From positions 5,549,489 through 5,613,488 of the forward strand of contig CM034144.1 in assembly GCA_019914995.1 (NCBI GenBank): a DNA stretch of 64,000 nucleotides. Reading direction: 5' to 3'. This document shows, piece after piece, positions 1 to 9,990 of the stretch. This DNA comes from Acanthochlamys bracteata (taxonomy: Eukaryota > Streptophyta > Magnoliopsida > Pandanales > Velloziaceae). The notes beneath the pieces were generated by a model. The model was not told the origin of the DNA, did not search any database, and saw only the letters and a list, made by a program, of their open reading frames with translations. The translations under genes and the position numbers were made by a program. How positions within the stretch are numbered: the first letter of the stretch is position 1; each line of letters starts with the position of its first letter.

Positions 1-34
1 CTCATTACAAGTCTAGAAAATTGACCTCTCTAAT

Positions 35-243
35 GGGCGTTTGGGAGAAAAGCACTTCATATTTTTCAATAAATTTTTATTGTAATATATAAAATTTTTA
101 TAAAATTTTAAAAAATTTTATATCTTACAATTTTTATAAATATAATTTTAATTTTTTAGATAAAAAATGTTAAACTCATTTTCTAAAAATTTTTTTACAT
201 ATTCATTAATCTAAATAAGTTCTATTTTATAAGTACTTCTAAA
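35..243 (+). repeat. MITE-like AT-rich repeat, copy 1
   Basis: This copy starts with GGGCGTTTGGG and ends with a TCTATTTTATAAGTACTTC block. The interior is almost pure A/T. The same start, interior and end recur many times in the window, in both orientations. The rest of the stretch to about 710 has no recognisable gene. Confidence 0.6.
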
Positions 244-717
244 TTCTATAAATTGGTTTATATATTTGAGGGTTTCACCATAAGAGATCCGAAAGTGACT
301 TTTTGCTAAAAGAAGAACTACTTTCGGATAACTTTGTATATTTACTTCATAAACTGTTACACTGAACTCAGTTTCTGACATCTCACTTTCGTAAAAACTC
401 ACTTTTTTCAATCAAGTAAGACAAGCCCTTGATTGTTTCCACTAGATCCTAAGCGAAGAACAGATAGGAACAAGGATCATAAGTCACAAAACCACTAGCA
501 AATGTCCAAAATTTTCAATATAAGATAGACAATGATGTTTTGGATAGACAACTCTAGGTGGAGCATATTAGTCAAATTGCCTCTAGAAAGCCAAAACACA
601 TCCAAAGATTTGCTAAAAAAGGGGGTAGTCAAACTTAAACAGCCTATCTATTCCTGGTGTCTGCATACACATTTTACATCTGCCACAAAAGATAGACTTC
701 TGATGAAATGAAATTCA

Positions 718-725
718 TATAAATA
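718..725 (+). promoter_or_regulatory. TATA box of first 10-Cys peptide gene
   Basis: TATAAATA lies 57-64 bp upstream of the ATG at 782. This is consistent with a short 5' leader. The paralogue at 8071 has the same octamer upstream of its ATG. Confidence 0.6.
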
Positions 726-781
726 ACATCTCTCGCGAGTTCCTAGCTAGTTCTTAATTTGAATATCGAAATTAAGGGAAG

Positions 782-2095
782 ATGAAGAGAAACATGCAGC
801 TTGCGATTTTCATATGGGTGATGGTTTTAGCTCTCTGGATAACAACAGTTGTTGCAAGCCCAGGTTAGATTAACACTACAGTTTCCTATTAAGTTCTTGA
901 TAGTAGAAAAACTAAAATTCAGTTCGTGATATATAAGCTTGGTTAGATTATTTTGTATATATTATGTTCAGCAACTAAGAAGCTCAAGTGCTGCTTTCCC
1001 CTTACAGCTTGACTCTTCTTTGAATTATAGAACGGGTGCGTTTGAAATTACTTATAATAAAATTTTTCTAAAATAAAAAATATTTTTATTGTTTTTAAAA
1101 AATGAACTTTATACTACTTCATTAATGCCAAACGCACAAGAGTTACACAACAATGTAGTTCAAGTGCTGCTACACTACTTCATTAATGGCTTGTTTGGAT
1201 TTGCATTCTAATTTAATTTTTTATTATTTAATAAAATTTTTATAATATTTATTAAATTTATTTAAAAATTAAAAAATATAAATTTTTATTAGTTTGAAGT
1301 AAAAAATATAAAATTTATTTTTTGGAAAAAAGAATAAAATTATTTTTTATTCTAACAAATATCTTTTTCGAAGCACTTCCGAAGGTGCATTAATTACTAA
1401 ATTATTGTTGTTATGAACTCTCTCGAGTGGAGTGAAGTAGTTCAGAACAGACGGGGTGTTTGAGTTTGCTTTTCTCTGATATTTCTTTTTAATTTTATAT
1501 TTTTTAATATATATTTTATAAATATATAAAAAAAGTTTTCAAAATTTTATAAAATATAAAAAAATTTTACGAAATGAGATTTTTTTATTGCATATTTTTA
1601 TTATTTTTTAGAAGTAAAAAATATATAACTCATTTTTTAAAAAAAATAAAAATATCTTTAATTTAAAAAAATTCTATTTTATAAGCACTACCAAGCACCC
1701 ACAATCGTTGGCATTTCTTATTCTTAAACAACTTTTCAAAATTTTAAATTATTTTTTTAATATACTTTTTATAAATATTTAAAAAAATTATTTAAAATTT
1801 TAAAAAATAAAAAAATTATATAATATAATCTTTTTATTATATGCTATTATTATTTTTAGATTAAAAAAATAATTTTTTTAAAAATAAAAATATTTTATAT
1901 TTTAAAAAATTCTATTTCAAAATTATTATCTTATTCATTTACTGCAGTGATTGCTTAACAACTGATCCATTCTTTTCTGGTTGTGAAGTATGTCAGTGCT
2001 GCTACATCAGTGAAGGAACATGCGGAAACTTATGCTGTGCAGTTCCTACAACTCCTCAGAAGCAACTGTGTTGCGGAAAAACCTGTTGTAGTTAA
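782..2095 (+). CDS. Secreted 10-cysteine peptide, two exons (family not recognised)
   Basis: Exon 1 is 782-863 and exon 2 is 1989-2095, with a phase-1 GT-AG intron of 1125 bp. The predicted product is 62 residues. Residues 1-25 form a signal peptide (MKRNMQLAIFIWVMVLALW, then a short polar end VVAS). The mature part has ten cysteines spaced C-x-CC-x6-C-GNL-CC-x10-CC-GKT-CC-S. The exon junction was chosen because it opens the cysteine frame directly after the signal peptide (SP, then V from the split codon, then CQCC), and because the gene at 8071 has the same junction and phase. The five-disulphide pattern and small size suggest an apoplastic defence or signalling peptide; that role is inferred. 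It is not a defensin, snakin, hevein or Bowman-Birk pattern that I recognise. The intron is filled with MITE-like repeats. AATAAA signals follow the stop at about 2113 and 2137. Confidence 0.75.
1036..1137. repeat. Deleted MITE-like element with perfect 9-bp terminal inverted repeats
   Basis: The ends are GTGCGTTTG (1036-1044) and CAAACGCAC (1129-1137), a perfect inverted repeat about 100 bp apart. The interior matches one end of the AT-rich family. It lies in the intron of the first 10-Cys peptide gene and shows best what the family termini look like. Confidence 0.6.
1186..1925 (+). repeat. Three consecutive MITE-like AT-rich repeats
   Basis: Copies lie at about 1186-1390, 1453-1700 and 1705-1925. 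The clearest begins GGGGTGTTTGAGTTTGCTTT and ends ATAAGCACTACCAAGCACCC. Internal landmarks shared with other copies are TTTTTAATATATATTTTATAAATA, a TACGAAATGAGA block, and AATTCTATTT near the right end. All three lie in the intron of the first peptide gene. Confidence 0.6.
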
Positions 2096-2691
2096 CTAAT
2101 GAAGTCCTCAACAATAAATGTTGAGCATAGTGTATGAATAAAGCAAGGTAGAGAAGAGCTACGTTGGCTTGCACAGACATCCTGTGCTAGCAATAATAAT
2201 AAATTCTGACAAGAATAATAATTACCTGTGCTGTCTAATCCATTGTTAAATGTCAATCATTTATCTTTCTTTCTCTGAAAATGTAGAGACTATGAGAGTG
2301 TTTCAGATATCCCTAATTAAATTTCATAAAAATAAAAAATAAGAAATATAATTTTTAAAAAATAAATTGAAATTAGAGTTTAATATTTGTATTTCAATAA
2401 TTTTTGAAAATATATTAAAAATTAAAAGATATAATTATATTAAAAAGTGTGTAAATAAAAAAATTAGAACTAGAATTCCGCATGTAAAAATAAAATTCTA
2501 AATTTTTTATATAATTAAAATATATGAACTATTCAGAATTAAAAATTTATTCAAAAAAAAATATTTATTATGTGATTCAGAAGTCAGTTTTAAAAATAAT
2601 TATAAAAAAGTGAGTTTTTGAGAAGAGAAAGTCATTTTTGGAATAATTTATGAAGAAGTAAACAAGTTCTATTGAAGTGGACGAACCTTCT

Positions 2692-2955
2692 AAGAAGTTT
2701 AGGAGTGCTTATGAAATAGACTTTTTTTAAAATAGAAAATATTTTTATTTTTTTTGAAAAATAAGCTCTATTTTTTTTACTTCTAAAAAAATAATAAAAA
2801 TATGCAATAAAAAGATCTCACTCTATAGAATTTTTTTACACTTTTTAAATTTTTAAATAAATTTTTTATATATTTTAAAAATATATATTGAAAAATATAA
2901 AATAGAAAAAAATTGAAAAAAAAGCTGATAAGCAGTTTTTCAAACGCAGCCCCAA
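2692..2955 (-). repeat. MITE-like AT-rich repeat, inverted copy
   Basis: This copy reads in the opposite orientation: it begins GGAGTGCTTATGAAATAG and ends CAGTTTTTCAAACGCAGCCC. It shares a TCTCACTC block and a long A/T interior with the copy near 3450. The surrounding 2280-3235 holds no gene I can support. Confidence 0.6.
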
Positions 2956-3234
2956 ACAGCCTTCTAAAAAGTCAAGAAAAAGCAGAAAGTGGCTTTTTCA
3001 AGAAACCACAACATATTTGTATCGTAGAACTGAAATGTACACTAGTGAATAAGATGCTGAGAAACAGTATATCAGCATTGTGAAATGTTATATATATCAA
3101 GAGAATCTATAACATATAAAGGTTGAACCGCTTGAGTTGGACGAACAGTAAGTGAACTGTCTGGCAAATTTGAAGATCAAGTGTATGGCTCCATAAAGCA
3201 CCATCATCAGTTTCTTATTGGAAACTGATATTGG

Positions 3235-3710
3235 TGATGTTTGAAAATACTTTTCAACTTTTTTATATAAATATTTTATTTTATATTTTTAATAAATTTT
3301 TTATAATATTTTATAAAATATTTTTAATTATTTTTATTTATTTTTAGATAAAAAATAAAACTCATTATAAAAAATATTCTATATTCTTCGTTCATAAAAG
3401 CTCATTTTTATAAGAATTATCTCCATTACAAAAATTTATCTAAAAAGCGCTTGAGAGTGCTTATGAAATAGAGCGTTTCTAAAATGAAAAGTATTTTTAT
3501 CTTTTTTAAAAAATAAGCTCTATTTTTTTACTTTCAAAAAAATAATAAAAATATACAACAAAAAGATTTCACTCCGTAGAAGTTTTCTACACTTTTCAAA
3601 TTTTTAAATAAATATTTTATATACTTATAAAATATGTATTGAGAAACGTAAAATAAAAAAAAATTGATAAGCAGTTTTTCAAATGCACGAACAAACGCGC
3701 TCCTAATATA
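3235..3710 (-). repeat. Two MITE-like AT-rich repeats
   Basis: About 3235-3425 is a decayed copy. About 3453-3710 is a well-preserved inverted copy that begins GAGTGCTTATGAAATAGAGC and ends AAACGCGCTCC. A 61-codon open frame here is only the repeat read through. Confidence 0.55.
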
Positions 3711-3988
3711 TCTGAGCAAATATTATGATGTAAATAGGTGCGCTAAGGGGACAATTGCTTATAGTTACCTTCGAAAAGCTGAGTACTTGAACAATGCTGC
3801 CGATTAAATTAAATCGACTTGAAAATGGTTAAAAATCTAATATTGCTATCAGCATGGACACTGCACTAACGGTGAATCTTTCACAATGCAGTAAAGAACA
3901 TATGGGACAGAACGTACATGTGATACCATTATCAATTCATTCTTTACTTTGGTTGCATTTCAATCAGCACATTCACTCTTTCAAGTAG

Positions 3989-4121
3989 TGTTAGATTGTA
4001 TTTGGACTTGAATATAAGCTTATTGTTTCTTACCCATATATGTATCCTATATATGCATTCAGTTGGATGTAAAATCTTGACACAATCATCAATTTCATTT
4101 TTTATGTTTTCTTCTTTATCA
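3989..4121 (+). repeat. 5' LTR of the decayed copia element
   Basis: This 133-bp LTR starts TGTTAGATTGTATTTGG and ends in TCTTCTTTATCA. It shares the ACCCATATATGTATCCTATA block and the ATCATCAATTT block with the 3' LTR. Confidence 0.75.
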
Positions 4122-5269
4122 ATTGTTTGATGATATCATAGTAGTACGGACTGGATCCATATAGATTTGGATGAACCCACCTTTATGGCTCACTTCATTT
4201 AAGAATAAATAGTTTTTTTCATTTCAAAATAAATAGCATGCTTCACTTCATAATAAGTACCTGCTTTATTTAAGGGTAGTGGTTAGCTTTATTTTAGTGC
4301 AAGTAACATCCTTTATTTCCGTCAAATAACCCGCTTCAGTTAGGGCAGTAGTCTATTTAATTTCAAAATAAAGCCGCGCTATGAGCGGATAAGTGTTAAA
4401 ATAATTTAGATCCAATTATTTATCAGTAGTCATGATATAGTATTCATAAAAAAGCTTGTACTCACTTTCTTATACCAATTGGTTTTAGAAATAATTCTAA
4501 ATTCATTACATTATATCAAATCTTGAATAACGCTACATTTTGAAGACTATTCGTTGTTATCCTATTTTGTACCTCAAATCTTTTGGGTAAAGATAATTCT
4601 TATCTCCGTTAATCTAATTAATATAACTGTATTTTCTATTTTATCCAATAAGAATATCTCGTTAGAGTATATTTTTATCTTCTTCTAACTGTAGTATGCT
4701 TCGCTTTTTGGATGCACTTGTTTTATTCTTCTTTCTTCGATTGAGCGCACGAACTTGACTACTACTTGAACCAATTATGTCTTTTTCGGTATTAATTCTG
4801 AGCATCAAAGATATTTTTATTATACTTTATTGGCATGTTCCTTGGTATTTCTTGATATACTAGCTTTGTTAAGGACTAATATTTTTTCTCCACATCACTT
4901 CGGGATATCTATTTTTTACCACCAAATAAACATACTTTTGAATCCGCTACTTAGTATTCTACTATTTTAATCTACTCATTTATTTTTCTCTACTTTTATA
5001 GTCTCTTACACGACGACACCAATGGTGGACATGAGAATCTCCATATTCTTTCTTAATCCTTTTTACCATCTTCATCATCACCACTATCCTCCAATCCACC
5101 TCCAGTACAATCTATATATCACTCTCAACAAATTCACCGACTATCTAATCGATTTACTCTAGACTGTTCGGGTCCATCGAACATATTCGACTTTGCTACT
5201 TTATCTTCTTATTCTTCACAATTTTATTCTTTTCTTACTATTATTCACACTATCCAATAGCTTAGTTGT

Positions 5270-6700
5270 TACCAATAGATAGTTTAGTTTCCTTAGTGGC
5301 AGGAGAAAATTGCAAAAGAGTTTCGTACTTTTTATTAGATATGTAGTTGGAATATTATCCCACTATCAGAGAGAGTTTAACTTGCTAGTTGCAAGTATTT
5401 CTACAATGAAGTATGAAACTGAAGGATTCATTAGGAGATATCTATATTGTTGACTGGAGTTTGTCTTAGTAGCTTAGGATTAAGTTGGATGAGATATTTG
5501 CTCACATAGTTCAGATGATCATAATTCGTACCTTACTAGCTATTGCTACGGTACACCGGTGACCTCTCTATCAAATAGACGTAATATTTTTCTTCAAGGT
5601 GCCTTATCCGAAGTTGTTTACATGCAGCCACCTCCGAATCTTTCTACTTTTCTCGATCATGTATGTCAATATCATCTTGCTATTTATGGATCTAAACAAG
5701 TTCTGATGACTTTGTTTAAGTATTTTCAACGAGTTATTATTACGTAGAATTTCAGCAGAGTTTCCAAATTTATTACTTATTTGTATGATCCACCGCAAAT
5801 GGAGGGTACTTTTTTTGGTTGTATGTGAATTACATGATTATAATAGAAAATAATTTTTACAGTCATTGCGGTAACTCGAAAGCATTTCATCAACTGTTTT
5901 AGATAAAAGATCTTCATTATCTACGTTATTTTTTAATTTAGAAATTGTGTAAAATGATAGAGGAATTTTTTCTCAACAAAAATATATTTCAGATATTATT
6001 GTAGGTGCAGGCATATCACGCAGTCAGACAGTTGACATTCTTGTAAAGCTTCGTATGAATCTTCGTCTCATAAATGGTGGACATATCACAAATCTTAGCC
6101 GGTACAAATGAATAGTTGTTCAGCTTATATATTTTGGCCTAATGAGAGTAGACATGTTTTATATAATTAATATTGTCATTCAATTTATTCGACATCTTAA
6201 TTAGTACATTATAGTGTTTTATTTATAATTCTCAAACATATCAGTGATTTCATTATTTGCTCACTTTTTATGTTTCTATTTCAGTTGGAAACTTCTAGAA
6301 TTTTAAATATAGATTGGCAGGTGACTAAAGCACTAGGCGAAATACTAAAGATTTTTATTTATCTTCTAATGATTCATTGATCTCGTGGTAAGTTAAAACT
6401 ATAAAGTTTTTTATATTTTCATCTAAAGAGGATGAATACATAGCTATGACTACTACTATTAGAAAGATTATTCATATACGAAAATTATTCGTTGATTTGG
6501 GTATTATACATAATGAGCTACATCTTTTTTTGTGATAATTTGAGTGTTCTACATATTGCAAGTAACTAATTTTTTATGATCAGACAATATATTGAAATTG
6601 ACTATCATTTTGTTTGCGAGTATTTTCTATCAAATGTTATTTATACTTCATATAATTTCTACTGATAAACTAATAAATTTTATTAGAAAGTCACATTCCG
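5270..6700 (+). pseudogene. Decayed copia pol (reverse transcriptase and RNase H remnants)
   Basis: At 5590-5745 a frame reads SEVVYMQPPP, then YGSKQVLMTLFKYF. This corresponds to the copia reverse-transcriptase blocks normally written SEEVYMQPPPG and YGLKQ-PRAW. Around 6390-6480 the RNase H block is visible (SSNDSLISW, a stop, then SSKEDEYIAMTTT). Near 6580-6610 the HIEID-CHF block that normally follows is present. Stops and frameshifts separate these pieces, so no functional protein is made. The order and spacing fit the single element bounded at 3984-7027. Confidence 0.75.
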
Positions 6701-6768
6701 TACCAAACTTTTTTAAATATGATTAGATATATTTGTATTATTTGAACCCGTATGAGTTTGTTGGTGCG

Positions 6769-7022
6769 TGTTAGATTGTATTTAAGTTTGTATATAAGTC
6801 AATTATTCTTGAACCATATATGTATCCTATATATGTACTCAATTGTATATAAAATCTTTACCGACCGGTATTTATCAATAGAATGCCAACTATTATTATT
6901 TCAGTAAGTAATTTGCTTTACCGACTAATTTTTGTGAGTCGCTAACTGCTTTAGTCAGTCGGTAAAGACTTTATTTTTAGTAGTGAATCATCAATTTTTA
7001 TTTTATGTTTTCTTCTTTCTCA
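6769..7022 (+). repeat. 3' LTR of the decayed copia element, interrupted
   Basis: This LTR matches the 5' LTR at both ends (TGTTAGATTGTATTT at the left, TTTTATGTTTTCTTCTTTCTCA at the right in two blocks). It is longer because a foreign segment of about 130 bp sits between the AAAATCTT and AATCATCAATTT blocks. Confidence 0.75.
6856..6985. mobile_element. CACTA-type terminal fragment nested in the 3' LTR
   Basis: The inserted piece begins CTTTACCGACCGG and contains further TTTACCGAC words and GTCGGTAAAG in inverse orientation. It ends in TTTTTAGTAGTG, the reverse complement of CACTACTAAAAA. CACTA transposons end in CACTA and carry short sub-terminal repeats, so this is most likely a small non-autonomous or truncated CACTA element. 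The left end lacks CACTA, so it may be truncated. Confidence 0.5.
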
Positions 7023-7389
7023 AGTAGCAAACAAATTCTTTCATTTGTTTTTCTAGAACAGCAGATTTGTCTGCAACTGATAACTGACCAATGTTTAATT
7101 AGTTGGCATCCAAAAGATGACTCAAGCAAGACACCTAACTGTATCACATTGAAAACCGTAATGAAACAGAATCTTACATTAGAAGCTAATCAAGCTCAAA
7201 ATTTTTAACATAAACGAAATGACAACATTATATTAAGTTCTTATGCTTCTATCAACAAACTCCTAACGTTGATTATGTAGCAAAACTTCCACAATGGGCA
7301 CTCATATAACTATCCATATACAGAACAAATGAAGTTGAAGGTCATGCTATCTTCATTCCATTCCCTGTTTTTAGCAATCCTAAGTTCAT

Positions 7390-7700
7390 GTTACGATGTG
7401 CTTTTAAAAATATTTCTTTTGAAGCAAAAATATTTTTATTTATATAAAAAATTTTACTTAAAAAATAATTAATAATAAGATTTACGTAGAATTTTTTTAT
7501 AATTTCTAAAATTTTAAATAAATTTTACAGAATATTATATAAAGTTTTATTGAAAAATATAAAATAAAAAATTAGAATAAAAAAAAGTAAAAATTACTAT
7601 ATAGAATATCTTTATAAATTTTAAATTTTTAAATAAATTTTTTAAATATTTATAAAATATGTATTAAAAAATATAATTTGAAAAATTGAAGTAAAATTTT
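7390..7700 (-). repeat. Decayed MITE-like AT-rich repeats
   Basis: Two degenerate stretches of the same A/T-rich family are recognised by the TTTAAATAAATTTT and TATTGAAAAATATAAAAT words. No clean termini are visible. The stretch 7030-7390 holds no gene I can support. Confidence 0.4.
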
Positions 7701-7890
7701 GAAAAATAAAATGACAGCTAGATGCCGGTGACAAGTGTACGACTATCGGCTCCATGGGAATGTTGCAAAGAGAAGCAGTATCAAGTAAAACAACATATCC
7801 TACTTCAATAGCGGGCGCAATCCTCTTTGCCTGGCTGGGTACAGCCTGAAAACCATTAGCCAGAGTGACCAAAGAAACCAACAAAAGCAT
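7642..7890 (-). CDS. Possible small secreted protein, unrecognised
   Basis: From the ATG at 7890 the frame reads a hydrophobic leader (MLLLVSLVTLANGFQAVPS), then a mixed stretch with basic KR and a motif LLDTASLCNIPMEPIVVHL. The last 20 or so residues fall in an AT-rich repeat, so the real 3' end is probably elsewhere, either spliced or truncated. It is transcribed away from the second 10-Cys peptide gene; the two ATGs are 181 bp apart. I do not recognise the family. It could be a genuine short secreted peptide exon or a chance open frame; the typical signal-peptide composition favours the former weakly. Confidence 0.3.
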   Translation of the reverse strand: MLLLVSLVTLANGFQAVPSQAKRIAPAIEVGYVVLLDTASLCNIPMEPIVVHLSPASSCHFIFQNFTSIFQIIFFNTYFINI

Positions 7891-8029
7891 CAACAAACAG
7901 GAAGAAAACCAACAAACAATGGTGACATGAGCCCATCATACAAGCCATCTACAGCCCATGCATGTTGTCATGGCACTTTTAATAAGCAAACCTCAGAGAT
8001 GTCAGATGAGAAGGATTCGAATAACTTGG

Positions 8030-8037
8030 TATAAATA
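8030..8037 (+). promoter_or_regulatory. TATA box of second 10-Cys peptide gene
   Basis: TATAAATA followed by GG lies 34-41 bp upstream of the ATG at 8071. It is the same octamer as in front of the first peptide gene. Confidence 0.6.
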
Positions 8038-8070
8038 GGATTCAAGAGTGAAGACGTTAAGCAAAAGAAG

Positions 8071-8515
8071 ATGAAGAGCACCCAGCTGACACTAGTCATC
8101 GGGTTCATGGTTCTGGCACTCTTGGTCGTTGTTGTTCTTGCAGGCCCAGGTAGTTTGCCAATTCCCAATCTAACATTGTTAGCAGCAAACATGCATATTT
8201 TTATTACATATTTTATTATTTTTTTGAAAATAAAAAAAATAAAGCTTATCAGCTTGTTCAAAAAGAATAAAATTATTTTTCATTTCAGAAAAATTCTATT
8301 TCATAAGCACTTCCAAACGCTCTACATTAAAGTAAAAATTAAGTAATCTTGTCGTATATTCATGGCATTGAAATTTTGAAGTCGTTCTATTTGCAGTGTG
8401 CGAGTGTTGCTTTACGACTGCTGATCAGAAAACCTGTGGAAAGCTATGCTGTGAATACACACCTCCTCATGTCAGAAAATGTTGCGGAACAGTTTGCTGT
8501 AGTAGCGGATTATGA
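8071..8515 (+). CDS. Secreted 10-cysteine peptide, paralogue of the gene at 782
   Basis: Exon 1 is 8071-8149 and exon 2 is 8397-8515, with a phase-1 GT-AG intron of 247 bp. The predicted product is 65 residues: a signal peptide of about 24 residues (MKSTQLTLVIGFMVLALLVV and on), then G-P-V and a mature domain with ten cysteines spaced C-x-CC-x8-C-GKL-CC-x9-CC-GTV-CC-SSGL. The order of cysteines, the CG-x-LCC core, the CCG-xx-CCS end, the intron phase and the intron position after a G/S-P dipeptide are shared with the gene at 782. The two are therefore tandem paralogues about 7 kb apart. Sequence identity outside the cysteines is moderate, so the duplication is not recent. A role in defence or extracellular signalling is inferred from the architecture only. 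Part of an AT-rich repeat sits in the intron. Confidence 0.78.
8195..8340 (+). repeat. Partial MITE-like repeat in intron
   Basis: The right half of the AT-rich family (ATTTTTATTACATATTTTATT and on, ending AAATTCTATTTCATAAGCAC TTCCAAACGC in two blocks) lies inside the 247-bp intron of the second peptide gene and makes up over half of it. Confidence 0.55.
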
Positions 8516-8689
8516 AACCGTCTGAAATGTGAATAATTGGCTTCTGCCAGAAGAATAAGCAACACCATCTAAATGCCAGATATGTGAAAAATAATCAATT
8601 ACCAAGATGTACTATGTTTTGCTGCTAGTGGATCTGTGTGTGATGAGAAGCTTCAGCTAGTTTGATTTCATTACTCTGCTTGAATGAGT

Positions 8690-9290
8690 CGTTTGGAGGG
8701 ATACAACACAAAAAAGTCAATCTAAGACAAGAATTTTACTCAACGGTCCTACCCATTTACTAGAATCCCAATGTCAAAGCTTAAGTCAATAGGAGTAGAA
8801 ACTCTCAAGTACATGAATCACATTTTATTTTATCTTTTTATTTATATAGGACTAATCTAACTCAATACTTAATTCTCTTTCTTAAGAATGAGCTATCTAC
8901 ATTTTTTCTCCTAATCCGAATATTACTATCAAGCGCTAAGATCCTTAAGCCGAACTTGCTATGGATTATCACTCACCATATACAAACTTAATAAGAGTTA
9001 CACTGCTCTTAAATAGTTTCTCATGCCAACAATAAGAGTCAGAATGTGGGTCAATCACTCGGCGGCGTAACCGAACAGACGGCTATGATACTATTTGTTA
9101 GGAGATATAACACAAGAGAACCAAACCAAGATAAAGATTTTACTCTACGATCAGAGCCATATACTAGAACGCTAAATACAATACAAAAACTTATATATGA
9201 ACGACTACTATATGAACGAATTTTTATTGAATTTTGTTATTTATATAAGATTAATCAACTCATTCTGTATACTTAATGTGAGTTGGAATA
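8690..9290. repeat. Two diverged copies of an unidentified repeat
   Basis: Segments around 8690-8880 and 9090-9285 share the same word order: GGA-ATA-AACACAA, AAGA-TTTTACTC, CATATACTAGAA-like, then TTTATATA-GA-TAATC and CTTAATTCT/CTTAATGTG. They may be LTR or solo-LTR remnants. No coding sequence is visible in them. Confidence 0.4.
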
Positions 9291-9707
9291 GGTAAATTTC
9301 CCAAAAAACAGTAGCTGACATCGACATCAAAGTCCTTCGGAAATTGGCATTAATGAGTTTATGGAAGACCATTTTACATACACGAAAAGTTAAAACCTTT
9401 ATCCCTGGAGCTAATGTGGTACAGAATTTCAAATTCTGATGGCTCCAAGATCTACACTACTGTAAGAAAATGCAACCATCCATTATATGTTCTGCTTCCA
9501 GGATAAGAGCAAAAAGTTGCTACAGGTAACAGAAGCTTCAAATAATGAGATTCATGTAGAGTAGCACAAATACACTTAAGATAGGTATGCATATTAAGCA
9601 ACTAGAAAAATAATACAATACAAGGTTAGACAGTGTTCATGTACATCTATGGACAATATGCTCAATACGAAAAGTAACAGCAATGTTACTCTGTGTGTGA
9701 AGCGACA
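9291..9707. other. Intergenic stretch, nothing recognised
   Basis: The base composition is more balanced than in the AT-rich repeats, so it may contain the end of the phosphofructokinase transcript or an old gene fragment. No conserved frame is visible. Confidence 0.4.
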
Positions 9708-9967
9708 GCCATAGAACACCACCATTGGGAACTAGAAAAAGTTTACATAATAATAGAACATAACGCAGGGAAACGTTTAAGACATCAGTGTAAAGTTTCG
9801 ACAGCATCAATGTAAAACATCAAGAACCATGACACAGTGGACGGAACACCATCCTTGGGAACCAGAAAATATTTATGCACAATAATACAATATAGCGCAG
9901 GGAAACATTTAAGACATCAGTGTAAAAGTTTCGACAGCATCATATGTAAAACACCAGGAACCATGAC
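9708..9967 (-). repeat. 130-bp tandem duplication in the PFK 3' flank
   Basis: Two direct copies (about 9708-9837 and 9838-9967) share GAACACCA, TTGGGAAC, GCAGGGAAAC, TTAAGACATCAGTGTAAA, TTTCGACAGCATCA and GAACCATGACAC in the same order with a 130-bp shift. The inner copy ends about 25 bp from the PFK stop codon. It therefore probably lies in the PFK 3' UTR. Confidence 0.75.
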
Positions 9968-9990
9968 ACTGAACATCCTAAAAAGCTCTT

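Larger units (their letters stand above)
3984..7027 (+). mobile_element. Old, decayed Ty1/copia LTR retrotransposon
   Basis: The element is bounded by a 5-bp target duplication AGTAG (3984-3988 and 7023-7027) and has two related LTRs (3989-4121 and 6769-7022). A primer-binding site resembling the usual copia TGGTATCAGAGC is visible at 4131-4142 (about 9 of 12 bases). Internally the order is decayed gag, reverse transcriptase, RNase H, then a degraded polypurine stretch just before the 3' LTR. All reading frames are broken. The internal part is only about 2.6 kb, shorter than an autonomous copia element, so it has also lost sequence. The 4190-4400 part holds repeated CTTCATTT/AATAAATA words of unclear origin. 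Confidence 0.8.

Noticed and set aside
958-1016. A possible extra exon in the first peptide gene (after TGTTCAG, with AAGTGCTGCTTTCCCC)
   Set aside because: It would add a frame with an early stop and is absent from the paralogue at 8071; the direct junction 863/1989 gives the matching cysteine pattern.
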